The position numbers were made by a program, and so were the translations under genes. A stretch of DNA of 9,649 nt. Origin: an uncultured Collinsella sp. (GTDB lineage: Bacteria > Actinomycetota > Coriobacteriia > Coriobacteriales > Coriobacteriaceae). Where the stretch lies: assembly GCA_905204635.1 (NCBI GenBank), contig CAJLAN010000047.1, forward strand, positions 1-9,649, read 5' to 3'. Every line of letters begins with the position of its first letter. Positions within the stretch are counted from its first letter, which is position 1. Positions 1 to 5,935 of this stretch are shown in pieces. Below the pieces are notes generated by a model. It was not told where the DNA came from and made no database searches. It worked only from the letters and a program-made list of their open reading frames with translations.

Positions 1-169
1 GCCCGCCATTAGCATGTTGGGAGGCTGTCTGCCACGATTCGCGCCGTCCCAAAAAGACTGGTTTGTGGTGCGATGTGGCTTGTGGGGCGGGCGGGGGTCG
101 GTCCGTGGTAGACTATCGAACAACGTTTATTAATCGCGCGGTATCGTTGCCGCGAGAAGGGGTTGCGCC
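1..169. other. Leader/intergenic region upstream of xpt
   Basis: No convincing coding sequence is visible here. An imperfect hairpin can form between TTGGGAGGC (17-25) and GCC-G-TCCCAA (43-52), with one bulged G. A possible -10 (TAGACT, 109-114) lies 55 nt before the xpt start but has no good -35 partner. A short hairpin CGCGG/CCGCG (137-141 with 150-154) sits directly before the ribosome binding site AGAAGGGG (155-162) and could affect its access. I do not see the conserved core of a purine riboswitch. Confidence 0.4.
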
Positions 170-748
170 ATGCAGGAGCTTGAGGATCGTATTCGCCATG
201 ACGGCATCGTAAAGCCCGGTAACGTCCTTAAGGTTGATGCCTTCCTCAACCACCAGTGCGACGTTGAACTGTTCGACCACATGGGCGCCGAATGGGCCCG
301 TCTGTTCGAGGGTGTCGAGATCAACAAGATCCTGACGATTGAGGCTTCGGGTATTGGTATGGCCTGCATCGCAGCTCAGCATTTTGGCGGCGTGCCGGTG
401 GTCTTTGCAAAGAAGGCCCAGTCCATCAACCTCGATGGCGAGCAGTATGCCACGACCATCTACTCCTTCACCAAGCAGAAGGAGTACCCGGTCATTGTCG
501 GCAAGCGCTTTCTGTCCGAGGGCGATAAGGTCCTGATTATCGACGACTTCCTGGCCAACGGCTGCGCGCTTGAGGGCCTTATTAAGATCTGCGAGGCTGC
601 GGGCGCCGAAGTTGCCGGCATTGGCATCGCCGTTGAGAAGGGCTTCCAGGGCGGCGGCGATAAGCTCCGTAAGCGCGGCTTCCGCGTTGAGAGCTTGGCC
701 CGTATCGCCGATATGGACTGCGAGAACGGCGAGATCACCTTCGCCTAA
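170..748 (+). CDS. xpt: Xanthine phosphoribosyltransferase
   Basis: Xpt transfers the phosphoribosyl group of PRPP to xanthine, giving XMP for purine salvage in the cytoplasm. The 192-residue product has the length of Bacillus Xpt and follows it along its whole length. It has KVDAFLNHQ at 21-29, [10 protein letters not shown] at 56-65, YSFTKQ at 98-103, and the type I PRPP-binding signature [11 protein letters not shown] at 121-131 with its two adjacent aspartates. VEKGFQ (155-160) and RVESLARI (172-179) are also typical of the family. The ATG at 170 follows AGAAGGGG (155-162) at a normal 7-nt spacing. No purine permease gene follows, although one often does in Firmicutes. The next gene is a release-factor homologue beyond a strong hairpin, so xpt is probably transcribed mostly alone. 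Related type I phosphoribosyltransferases for adenine or hypoxanthine are less likely because the Xpt-specific N-terminal motif is present. Confidence 0.95.
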   Translation: MQELEDRIRHDGIVKPGNVLKVDAFLNHQCDVELFDHMGAEWARLFEGVEINKILTIEASGIGMACIAAQHFGGVPVVFAKKAQSINLDGEQYATTIYSFTKQKEYPVIVGKRFLSEGDKVLIIDDFLANGCALEGLIKICEAAGAEVAGIGIAVEKGFQGGGDKLRKRGFRVESLARIADMDCENGEITFA

Positions 749-775
749 GCGCGCAACACAAGCGATTGGTATGCG

Positions 776-811
776 ATGTGACAAAGGGACTGTCCCTTTG
801 TCACATTTTTT
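776..811 (+). terminator. Palindromic intrinsic terminator after xpt (GGGACTGT repeat family)
   Basis: A perfect 14-bp stem (776-789 with 793-806) closes on a CTG loop and runs straight into six T residues (806-811), the standard layout of a Rho-independent terminator for xpt. The left arm reads ATGTGACAAAGGGA. The whole element is close to a perfect palindrome. It shares TGA-x-A-x-AGGGACTGT with the longer hairpin at 1221-1291, so it may be a dispersed repeat that also serves as a terminator. Confidence 0.8.
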
Positions 812-817
812 GTATGA

Positions 818-824
818 GGGGAGG
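818..824 (+). promoter_or_regulatory. Ribosome binding site fixing the start of the GGQ protein
   Basis: GGGGAGG lies 7 nt before the ATG at 832. The same frame is open back to a TTG at 766, but that would put the terminator hairpin inside the coding sequence and has no Shine-Dalgarno sequence. The start at 832 is therefore preferred. Confidence 0.75.
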
Positions 825-831
825 TACTGAT

Positions 832-1212
832 ATGGATGAGAACAAGATGGAATGGCGCGAGTATGCGCGCTATGCCGAGATGTCGGTCGAGGAGTTGGCG
901 CGCGATTGCGAGGTGCAGGTGTTTCGCGCGACGGGTCCGGGCGGACAGGGCGTGAACACGACGGACTCGGCGGTACGCATGAAACATATCCCTTCGGGGA
1001 TTGTCGTGACGGCGCGTGAGAGCCGCAGCCAGTTTCAGAATCGCGCGAGCTGTCTGCGTAAGCTGCGCGCTGAGCTTGAGCGTCGCGGGCGTCCACCGCG
1101 CCGACGCGTAAAGACCAAGGTGCCTCAACGCTCTCGCCAGCGCAGGCTCAACGACAAACGCTTCAACGCCATTAAAAAGGCCAACCGACGCAAACCGGGC
1201 AGCGACGAATAG
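832..1212 (+). CDS. Small release-factor-like protein with GGQ domain (putative peptidyl-tRNA hydrolase, ribosome rescue)
   Basis: The 126-residue protein is a single RF-1 domain. [15 protein letters not shown] (35-49) contains the catalytic GGQ (37-39), which in release factors positions water to hydrolyse peptidyl-tRNA in the ribosome. PSGIVV and [10 protein letters not shown] (to about residue 71) continue the class I fold. The stop-codon-reading domains of RF1 and RF2 (PxT or SPF motif) are absent. After about residue 85 there is a strongly basic tail, rich in Arg and Lys to residue 122. In ArfB/YaeJ such a tail enters the empty mRNA channel of stalled ribosomes, so a role in freeing ribosomes without a stop codon is the natural inference. 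The sequence around GGQ (VNTTDSAVR) is closer to RF1/RF2 than to ArfB (VNKT type), and the N-terminal 25 residues are not ArfB-like. Rescue activity is therefore inferred, not shown. The gene may depend on readthrough from xpt, since no clear promoter of its own was found. Confidence 0.85.
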   Translation: MDENKMEWREYARYAEMSVEELARDCEVQVFRATGPGGQGVNTTDSAVRMKHIPSGIVVTARESRSQFQNRASCLRKLRAELERRGRPPRRRVKTKVPQRSRQRRLNDKRFNAIKKANRRKPGSDE

Positions 1213-1220
1213 CCTCCTCG

Positions 1221-1291
1221 TAAGTTGCGGTGAAATAGGGACTGTTTTGCGGCTTTTGCTGCATAAACAGTCCCTATTTCACCGCAACTTA
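1221..1291. repeat. Long near-perfect inverted repeat between convergent genes
   Basis: Arms 1221-1247 and 1265-1291 are exact reverse complements over 27 bp. The centre (1248-1264) pairs further: TGCGGC with GCTGCA, through one G-T wobble and one bulged T, leaving a TTTT loop at 1254-1257. The result is a hairpin of about 33 pairs in 71 nt. It starts 8 nt after the stop of the release-factor-like gene and ends 7 nt before the stop of the convergent kinase gene. No T-run follows on either strand, so it is not a textbook terminator, but it could block or stabilise both transcripts. It shares the core AGGGACTGT with the palindrome at 776-806. Confidence 0.85.
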
Positions 1292-1298
1292 GGTGGGG

Positions 1299-2261
1299 TT
1301 AGCGGGTGGGGTGCCAGACCTCGAGGGCGCCGGCGAGGATGTCGACCTCGATGCGCGAGGCGACAACGGGCTCGCCGTCGGCCTGAATGGGGTAGTCGGG
1401 CTCCTCAAAGGTAAGCGCGGCATGGCGGCAGCGGCGCATACGAACCGGCGGCAACTTGGTATGGTGACCGTCCTTGGCCGAAAGAAACATAGGCAGGGCA
1501 ACCGCGCGAGGGACAGGGCCGCAGGCGTAGCAGACGTCGAGTGCACCGTCGCAGGGGTCGGCATCGGGGCAGATGCGATAGCCCGAGCCATACGTGGGGC
1601 CCAGCTGAATCGCCATAACGATCGCGCGTACGCGCTCGGCGGGCGCGCGATCAAAGCTGACTGTCATGGGGTAGTTGCGATAGCGCAGGCCAAACTGCTC
1701 AAGTCCCGAGAGGGTGTAGAGCGGCGCGCCCGTCAAACCGGTCTTTTTGCGCAGCTCGGTGGTGCCAAGGCCGATAGCAGCATCGATGCCGATCGAAAGC
1801 GTCTGGTCGTAGTACTCAACGGTAGCCTCGCCGCTGCCGCATGCGGGGTTCCATGAGCGAATCCGCCCGATGTCCTGACGCTGCAGCTCACAGGTGAGCA
1901 GCGCGCCAAAATTCTTGCCGGAGAAATCTTCGATACAGAGCGTTTGGGCAAAATCGTTGCCGGAGCCTACGGGCAGGACGGCAAGGGCAGGACGGGCGTC
2001 CTCATTCTGCGTCATGAGTCCATTGACGACCTCGTGGATCACGCCGTCGCCGCCAAGGGCGATAACGGTGCGATAGCCCGTTGCCTGCGCGGCGAGTTCC
2101 TTGGCATGTCCCATGCGCTCGGTCAGCACCAGGTCAAACTGGGATGCGCGTGCTGTCATGTCCAAAAAGCGTTGCAGGCGCTCGGCAACTTTGCGTGCCG
2201 CACCCGACTGGGCGGCTGGGTTGGCGATGATGAGCGTGCGACCAAAATCAGTTGCGTGCAT
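1299..2261 (-). CDS. Diacylglycerol/lipid kinase family protein (DgkB/YegS/BmrU type)
   Basis: This is a soluble or peripheral lipid kinase that would use ATP to phosphorylate diacylglycerol or a related lipid. The product is 320 residues, near the usual 300. It opens with the NPAAQSG nucleotide-binding segment (14-20). The ALGGDGV loop (68-74) has Val where GGDGT is commonest. VLPVGSGNDFAQ (95-106) and the C-terminal PDADPCDGALDV (232-243) and QADGEPV (293-299) are family hallmarks, and the last probably carries the catalytic acidic residue. The start chosen is the ATG at 2261, because GGGAG (2273-2269) lies 7 nt before it. An upstream GTG at 2333 in the same frame would add 24 residues but has no ribosome binding site. 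The gene lies 86 nt downstream of the CLC transporter gene on the same strand and may share its transcript. Its lipid substrate cannot be told from sequence. Confidence 0.88.
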   Translation of the reverse strand: MHATDFGRTLIIANPAAQSGAARKVAERLQRFLDMTARASQFDLVLTERMGHAKELAAQATGYRTVIALGGDGVIHEVVNGLMTQNEDARPALAVLPVGSGNDFAQTLCIEDFSGKNFGALLTCELQRQDIGRIRSWNPACGSGEATVEYYDQTLSIGIDAAIGLGTTELRKKTGLTGAPLYTLSGLEQFGLRYRNYPMTVSFDRAPAERVRAIVMAIQLGPTYGSGYRICPDADPCDGALDVCYACGPVPRAVALPMFLSAKDGHHTKLPPVRMRRCRHAALTFEEPDYPIQADGEPVVASRIEVDILAGALEVWHPTR

Positions 2262-2347
2262 GGGGCGACTCCCGGCGTGTGACATGACGGTGCGGTCGCG
2301 CTCAGGTCGAATTGCCCCCGATTGTGGCTGCACGGTGATTATTAGAT

Positions 2348-3769
2348 CTACTCTATCAGGTCGTTGTGGCGCTCGATAGCCTCCGCTACCGTACCGCCCT
2401 CATCCACAATAAGAGAACGGCGCTTGGGTGAGATGATGCGCTGGGCGGGGTACACGCCGCGGTGGCCGCCGGCGAGATAGCTGATAAACGCCACGATCAC
2501 GAAGAAGCCGGCGGCCGTGCCGTGGAACAGGTCGATGGCCATCATACAGGTGGTGATGGGCACGTTGAGGCCGGCGCAGAAGACGCCGAGCATGCCGAGA
2601 GCCGCCAGAAAACTGGGGTCGAGACCGGTGAGGCAGCCGATCCAGCCACCGAGTGCCGCACCGATGCCAAACAGGGGCGTGACCTCGCCGCCTTGGAAGC
2701 CCGCGCCCAGGGTAAGCGCTGTGACGACCAACTTGATGGCTGCGTCCGCCAGGGTGGTGTTGCCTGCAAATCCGGCGCCGGAAAGCCACGTGGAAAGGCC
2801 GGCGTAGTCCCAGGCGTCGAGGAGGGCATAGGCGGCCAAAACCACGAGTGCGCCGATGAGTGCGCGAACAAGGTAATTGGTGATAAAGCGACCGTACAGG
2901 CTCTTGACGGTTCGAACCGACCAGGCAAAGAGACGTGCCGTCAGACCGAAGATGATGGCGCTGATAACAACGATGACAACCGTCCGTGATGTCATGGTGG
3001 GAACGCTGGCGATGACATTCGCTTCGTACTCGGTACCCAGGGCGAGTGATGTAAAGTAGCCGGTAAACGAGGCGACCAGACAGTAGATGCCCGCGGTGTA
3101 GTCGATCTTGCCGATAAAGCACATCTCCATGCCAAAGAAGGCTCCGGCGAGGGGTGAACCGAATACGGCGCCAAAGGCCGACGAGATGCCGGCGAGCATG
3201 AGGTCGTGGTGGTCATGCTTTTTGAGGTGGGCGAGGCTCGAGATGTTGCTGGCGATGGTGCCGCCAATCTGCACCGCGGCGCCCTCGCGGCCGGCCGATC
3301 CGCCTGTTAGGTGCGTGAGTGTGGAGCAGACGAAGGTGAGGACGGCCATGCGCATATGGATAAGGCGTGTGCCCAGGGCGGAGTCGATGACCAGGTTGTT
3401 ACCTCGTTTGGCGGCAAGGCCGTGGTTTTTGTACACCCATGCGGTGGCAACGCCCACAACGGGAAGCAACGCGTAAATCCACACGTGGTGCTCGCGATAA
3501 TCGGTCGCGATATTCAGCGAGGCCAAAAACGCCCAAGCGGCAACGCCCATGGCGAGCGAGACGATGACGACGAGTACGAGCAACTTAGCGCTCGCAAGTA
3601 GGTTGCGGGCGTTGCGGCGCGTGTCGGCAGCCAAGAGATGCTCGGAGCGGGTAAGTTGATGCCTGCCTGCCGTGATGACGTCATTAAGGGAGAAAAAGCC
3701 GCCGTCGTCGAGCGGCTGGGAATGATCCTGCGCTTTGTTTGCGCTTTCGGGTTTGTCGTTATGAGCCAT
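2348..3769 (-). CDS. CLC-family anion transporter, probably CLC-F-like (fluoride/proton antiporter candidate)
   Basis: This polytopic membrane protein of 473 residues has the internally duplicated CLC plan. A hydrophilic N-terminus of about 60 residues precedes many hydrophobic helices from about 62 to 435. The GSGIP anion-binding motif of chloride CLCs appears to be replaced by GNNLVID (123-129). The GREGP motif is GREGA (160-164), which keeps the gating glutamate E162. The GxFxP motif is GGEVTPLF (360-367). As I recall the family, these variants fit the CLC-F branch, which exports fluoride in exchange for protons, better than chloride channels. No CBS domains follow. The ATG at 3769 has AGAGGAA (3779-3773) just upstream. 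A TTG at 3796 in frame is less likely, as it would leave almost no leader after the -10. The gene diverges from moeA. Substrate assignment is inference, while CLC membership is clear. Confidence 0.85.
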   Translation of the reverse strand: MAHNDKPESANKAQDHSQPLDDGGFFSLNDVITAGRHQLTRSEHLLAADTRRNARNLLASAKLLVLVVIVSLAMGVAAWAFLASLNIATDYREHHVWIYALLPVVGVATAWVYKNHGLAAKRGNNLVIDSALGTRLIHMRMAVLTFVCSTLTHLTGGSAGREGAAVQIGGTIASNISSLAHLKKHDHHDLMLAGISSAFGAVFGSPLAGAFFGMEMCFIGKIDYTAGIYCLVASFTGYFTSLALGTEYEANVIASVPTMTSRTVVIVVISAIIFGLTARLFAWSVRTVKSLYGRFITNYLVRALIGALVVLAAYALLDAWDYAGLSTWLSGAGFAGNTTLADAAIKLVVTALTLGAGFQGGEVTPLFGIGAALGGWIGCLTGLDPSFLAALGMLGVFCAGLNVPITTCMMAIDLFHGTAAGFFVIVAFISYLAGGHRGVYPAQRIISPKRRSLIVDEGGTVAEAIERHNDLIE

Positions 3770-3798
3770 ACGTTCCTCTTTTAGGTTGCAACGCAAGC

Positions 3799-3804
3799 AT
3801 TATA
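3799..3804 (-). promoter_or_regulatory. -10 element for the CLC transporter gene
   Basis: On the minus strand this reads TATAAT, a perfect -10 hexamer, about 30 nt before the start codon at 3769. No good -35 is seen at 16-18 bp. Just upstream the minus strand has CGCGTTTA followed by CGCGTTTT (3820-3804), a short tandem, and CGCG-N5-CGCG (3808-3820), either of which might bind a regulator. The implied leader of about 20 nt is too short to hold a riboswitch. Confidence 0.6.
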
Positions 3805-3916
3805 AAACGCGGTAAACGCGACGAGCCGGTGGGTTGGTTTCCATTCTGTTTCGCGGCCTGCAACCGACAGGTGTATTTGCGGGTACAGGCCGAGTCGCGG
3901 TCGTGCGTTGGGGGAT

Positions 3917-3922
3917 TATACT
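3917..3922 (+). promoter_or_regulatory. -10 element and leader hairpin for moeA-mogA
   Basis: TATACT is a good -10 match 57 nt before the moeA start, without a convincing -35. Within the predicted leader, GGCGC (3942-3946) can pair with GCGCC (3956-3960) around a 9-nt loop, 9 nt before the ribosome binding site. The leader is too short for the known molybdenum-cofactor (Moco) RNA motif. Confidence 0.45.
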
Positions 3923-3979
3923 GAGACAAGCATAAAGAATTGGCGCCCCTGTTGTGCGCCGTGGCATTAAGAGGTGCAT

Positions 3980-5242
3980 ATGGCAGAGAAACTCATTCCA
4001 CTGGAGGACGCACAGTCGATTGTCCTGTCGCACGTTGCTCCGACCGATCTCGTCGAGATTCCCGTGTGGCAGGCGGCTGGTTTTCCCTTGGCCGAGGACG
4101 CGGTGGCCGATATCGATATCTCGCCGTTTGCCAACAGCGCTATGGACGGATATGCCGTGCGCTCGGCGGACTTGGTGCAGACATCTGGCGAGGCGCCGGT
4201 GACGCTCGACGTTATCGGACACGAGGCCGCGGGCCATGTGTTTGAGGGCGCAATCGGTGCGGGCGAGGCGGTCCGCATCATGACAGGCGCGCCGGTGCCC
4301 GAGGGTGCCGATGCCGTGGTGAAGTACGAGATCGTCGATGTGCTCGACGGTGACGGCAACGAGGGCTCGCACGTTCGCTTTTCGGCGCCGGCCAAGGTAG
4401 GGGAGAACGTTCGCTCTGCTGCCGAGGAGGCCCATGCCGGCGATGTTGTGATGCACGCCGGCGAGGTCGTGGCTCCGGCGGGCGCGGGTCTGCTGGCGAG
4501 CGCCGGATACGCGAGCGTGAAGGTGCACGCTGCCCCGCGTGTGGGCATCATCTCGCTGGGCACGGAACTGGTCGCACCGAGTAAGGTACCGGCGCGTGGT
4601 CAGATTCGCGATTCCAACTCCTCGGCGCTGATGGCCGAGGCACTCGATGCCGGCGCCGAGCCCGTGTTCTACGGCATCGCGCCCGATGATGAGCAAGCGA
4701 TTGCCGAGCTGGTACATCGCGCCACGCGAGAGTGCGATTTTGTCATTACGAGCGGTGGCGCCTCGGCGGGCGATTACGACTATGTGACGGCGCTCGTCCG
4801 GCGCGAGGGCGAGGTGCTGTTTGACCGCATCTCGATGCGTCCGGGCAAGGCCATCACGTTTGGCTTGCTCGGGGGTAAGCCCTACCTGGGGCTTTCAGGC
4901 AATCCGGCCGCGGCGTATGTGGGCTTTGAGATGCTCGCCCGCCCGGCGATTCGCAAGATGCGCGGCTTTGCCGAGGGTACGCGTCCCGTGCAGCAGGCGA
5001 CGCTCACGCACGGCGTGAAAAAGCGACAGCATCGCCGCTTCTTCGATCGCGCCACGGTTTTGCGCGACCCCGAGACCGGTGAGTTGTTGGTGACCGAGGC
5101 TAAGACACAGAATTCGGCGCTGCTTGGAACTATGCAGCGTGCGAACTGCCTGTTGCGTATTGACGAAGGACCGTGTGAGCTCAAGGCGGGAGATGCCGTG
5201 GACGTTGTTCGCGTCGACCTGCCCGAGGGAACGGCGCTATAG
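3980..5242 (+). CDS. moeA: Molybdopterin molybdenumtransferase MoeA
   Basis: MoeA inserts molybdate (or tungstate) into adenylylated molybdopterin, releasing AMP and completing the basic cofactor in the cytoplasm. The 420-residue product is full length. It has SPFANSAMDGYAV (48-60) with the conserved Asp56, RIMTGAPVPEGADAVV (99-114) with Thr102, and the MogA-like domain III with SLGTELV (192-198), TSGGASAGDYDYV (257-269), RPGKAITFG (287-295) and GLSGNPAAA (304-312). A C-terminal beta-barrel domain IV runs from about 335 to the end. The ATG at 3980 follows AGAGG (3970-3974) with 5 nt spacing. An in-frame GTG at 3974 overlaps that site and is unlikely. The stop codon overlaps the ribosome binding site of mogA, so the two genes are almost certainly co-transcribed and translationally linked. 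Nothing is missing or broken. Confidence 0.95.
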   Translation: MAEKLIPLEDAQSIVLSHVAPTDLVEIPVWQAAGFPLAEDAVADIDISPFANSAMDGYAVRSADLVQTSGEAPVTLDVIGHEAAGHVFEGAIGAGEAVRIMTGAPVPEGADAVVKYEIVDVLDGDGNEGSHVRFSAPAKVGENVRSAAEEAHAGDVVMHAGEVVAPAGAGLLASAGYASVKVHAAPRVGIISLGTELVAPSKVPARGQIRDSNSSALMAEALDAGAEPVFYGIAPDDEQAIAELVHRATRECDFVITSGGASAGDYDYVTALVRREGEVLFDRISMRPGKAITFGLLGGKPYLGLSGNPAAAYVGFEMLARPAIRKMRGFAEGTRPVQQATLTHGVKKRQHRRFFDRATVLRDPETGELLVTEAKTQNSALLGTMQRANCLLRIDEGPCELKAGDAVDVVRVDLPEGTAL

Positions 5243-5252
5243 GAGGAACGCT

Positions 5253-5732
5253 ATGGAGTTGAAGATTTCGATCGTGACGTGCTCGGACACACGCGATCTT
5301 TTGCAGGATGAGGCCGGAGCTGCACTCGAGGAACTTATCGAGGCACAGGGCTGGACGGTCGCCTCACATGTGGTCGTTCGCGACGACTTCAGCGAGATCG
5401 GTGATGCCATTGTGGAAGCTGCCGATGAGTGCCACGCCAATGTCGTGCTCACCTGCGGCGGCACGGGGCTTTCGATGCGAGATGTGACGCCCGAGGCGAC
5501 GCGTGCCGTCTGCGACCGCGATGTGCCGGGTATTGCAGAGGCAATCCGCGCGTATTCGATGACCAAGACGCGCCGCGCCATGCTCTCGCGCGCTATTTGC
5601 ATGCAACGAGGTCATACACTTGTCGTAAACTTTCCCGGTTCTACGAAGGCCGCCCGCGAAAGCTGGGAGGCCATAGCAGACCAGCTGGAGCATGCGGCTC
5701 AGATGACAGCTGGCGGCGGACATACCAACTAA
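5253..5732 (+). CDS. mogA: Molybdopterin adenylyltransferase (MogA/MoaB family)
   Basis: This enzyme activates molybdopterin by adenylylation with MgATP, supplying the substrate for MoeA. The 159-residue product is a single MoCF-binding domain. It starts with ISIVTCSDTRD (5-15). LTCGGTGLSMRDVTPEAT (66-83) contains the GGTG pterin/phosphate-binding loop and the conserved Asp77. NFPGSTKAA (126-134) matches the NLPGSPKA motif of the family. The ATG at 5253 has AGGAGGA (5241-5247), which overlaps the moeA TAG stop. The frame is open further upstream inside moeA, but no upstream start has a ribosome binding site. MogA and MoaB are close homologues with the same reaction, so either name could apply. 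The compact length and the pairing with moeA favour the adenylyltransferase role. Confidence 0.92.
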   Translation: MELKISIVTCSDTRDLLQDEAGAALEELIEAQGWTVASHVVVRDDFSEIGDAIVEAADECHANVVLTCGGTGLSMRDVTPEATRAVCDRDVPGIAEAIRAYSMTKTRRAMLSRAICMQRGHTLVVNFPGSTKAARESWEAIADQLEHAAQMTAGGGHTN

Positions 5733-5745
5733 GCGGTTTAACTGC

Positions 5746-5782
5746 GGCGGGGCGACCTGAACGGCTGCTCCGCCTTTGTTTT
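5746..5782 (+). terminator. Intrinsic terminator after moeA-mogA
   Basis: GGCGGGGC (5746-5753) pairs with GCTCCGCC (5767-5774) over 8 bp, including one G-T wobble, around a 13-nt loop. It is followed directly by TTTGTTTT (5775-5782). It lies 13 nt after the mogA stop, so it closes the moeA-mogA transcript and makes modABC a separate unit. Confidence 0.8.
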
Positions 5783-5822
5783 CCGCCGAAGCGACGCCGA
5801 GATGCACGGTAATTCGGAACTA

Positions 5823-5840
5823 TATTCTCTGACGAGAATA
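5823..5840. promoter_or_regulatory. Operator-like palindrome 1 upstream of modA
   Basis: TATTCTC-TGAC-GAGAATA is a perfect 7-bp inverted repeat with a 4-bp spacer. The right half-site GAGAA also pairs with a further TTCTC at 5843-5847 (GAGAA-TAAT-TTCTC), so three half-sites lie in series. The geometry matches palindrome 2, whose centre is 49 bp downstream. It probably binds a dimeric regulator of modABC. Confidence 0.55.
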
Positions 5841-5869
5841 ATTTCTCACTATCATTATTCGCGCAGAAG

Positions 5870-5889
5870 TATAATCTGATTGCAGATTA
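5870..5889 (+). promoter_or_regulatory. modABC promoter -10 with overlapping operator-like palindrome 2
   Basis: TATAAT (5870-5875) is a perfect -10 hexamer 60 nt before the modA start. TAATCTG-ATTG-CAGATTA (5872-5889) is a perfect 7-bp inverted repeat with a 4-bp spacer, and its left arm is partly inside that -10. A protein bound here would block RNA polymerase, as expected for repression when molybdate is plentiful. No good -35 is present at 16-18 bp, which suggests a weak or activated promoter. The sequence is not the Escherichia coli ModE site as I know it. Confidence 0.6.
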
Positions 5890-5935
5890 AAGCCCGCGGT
5901 GGGGTACCCGGGCATAGCGTTCGAAAGGGTTGAAC

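Noticed and set aside
1..169. Purine riboswitch before xpt
   Set aside because: xpt genes of Firmicutes often have one, but I find neither the conserved junction sequence nor the two kissing-loop hairpins in this leader.
766..831. N-terminal extension of the release-factor-like protein from a TTG at 766
   Set aside because: It would translate through the terminator hairpin, has no ribosome binding site and shows no conserved residues. ATG 832 has GGGGAGG at ideal spacing.
113..1096. Long minus-strand open frame antisense to xpt and the release-factor-like gene
   Set aside because: It lies opposite two clearly recognisable genes, crosses the terminator hairpin, and its translation is low-complexity with no family resemblance. 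High GC content alone gives such open frames.
3770..3979. Fluoride (crcB) or molybdenum-cofactor riboswitch in the divergent region
   Set aside because: The predicted leaders are about 20 and 50 nt, too short for either aptamer, and no conserved core sequence is visible on either strand.
5892..5913. Small hairpin GCCCG/CGGGC in the modA leader as a riboswitch
   Set aside because: A 5-bp stem with a 12-nt interior is too little to support an aptamer. It is probably incidental to GC-rich leader sequence.
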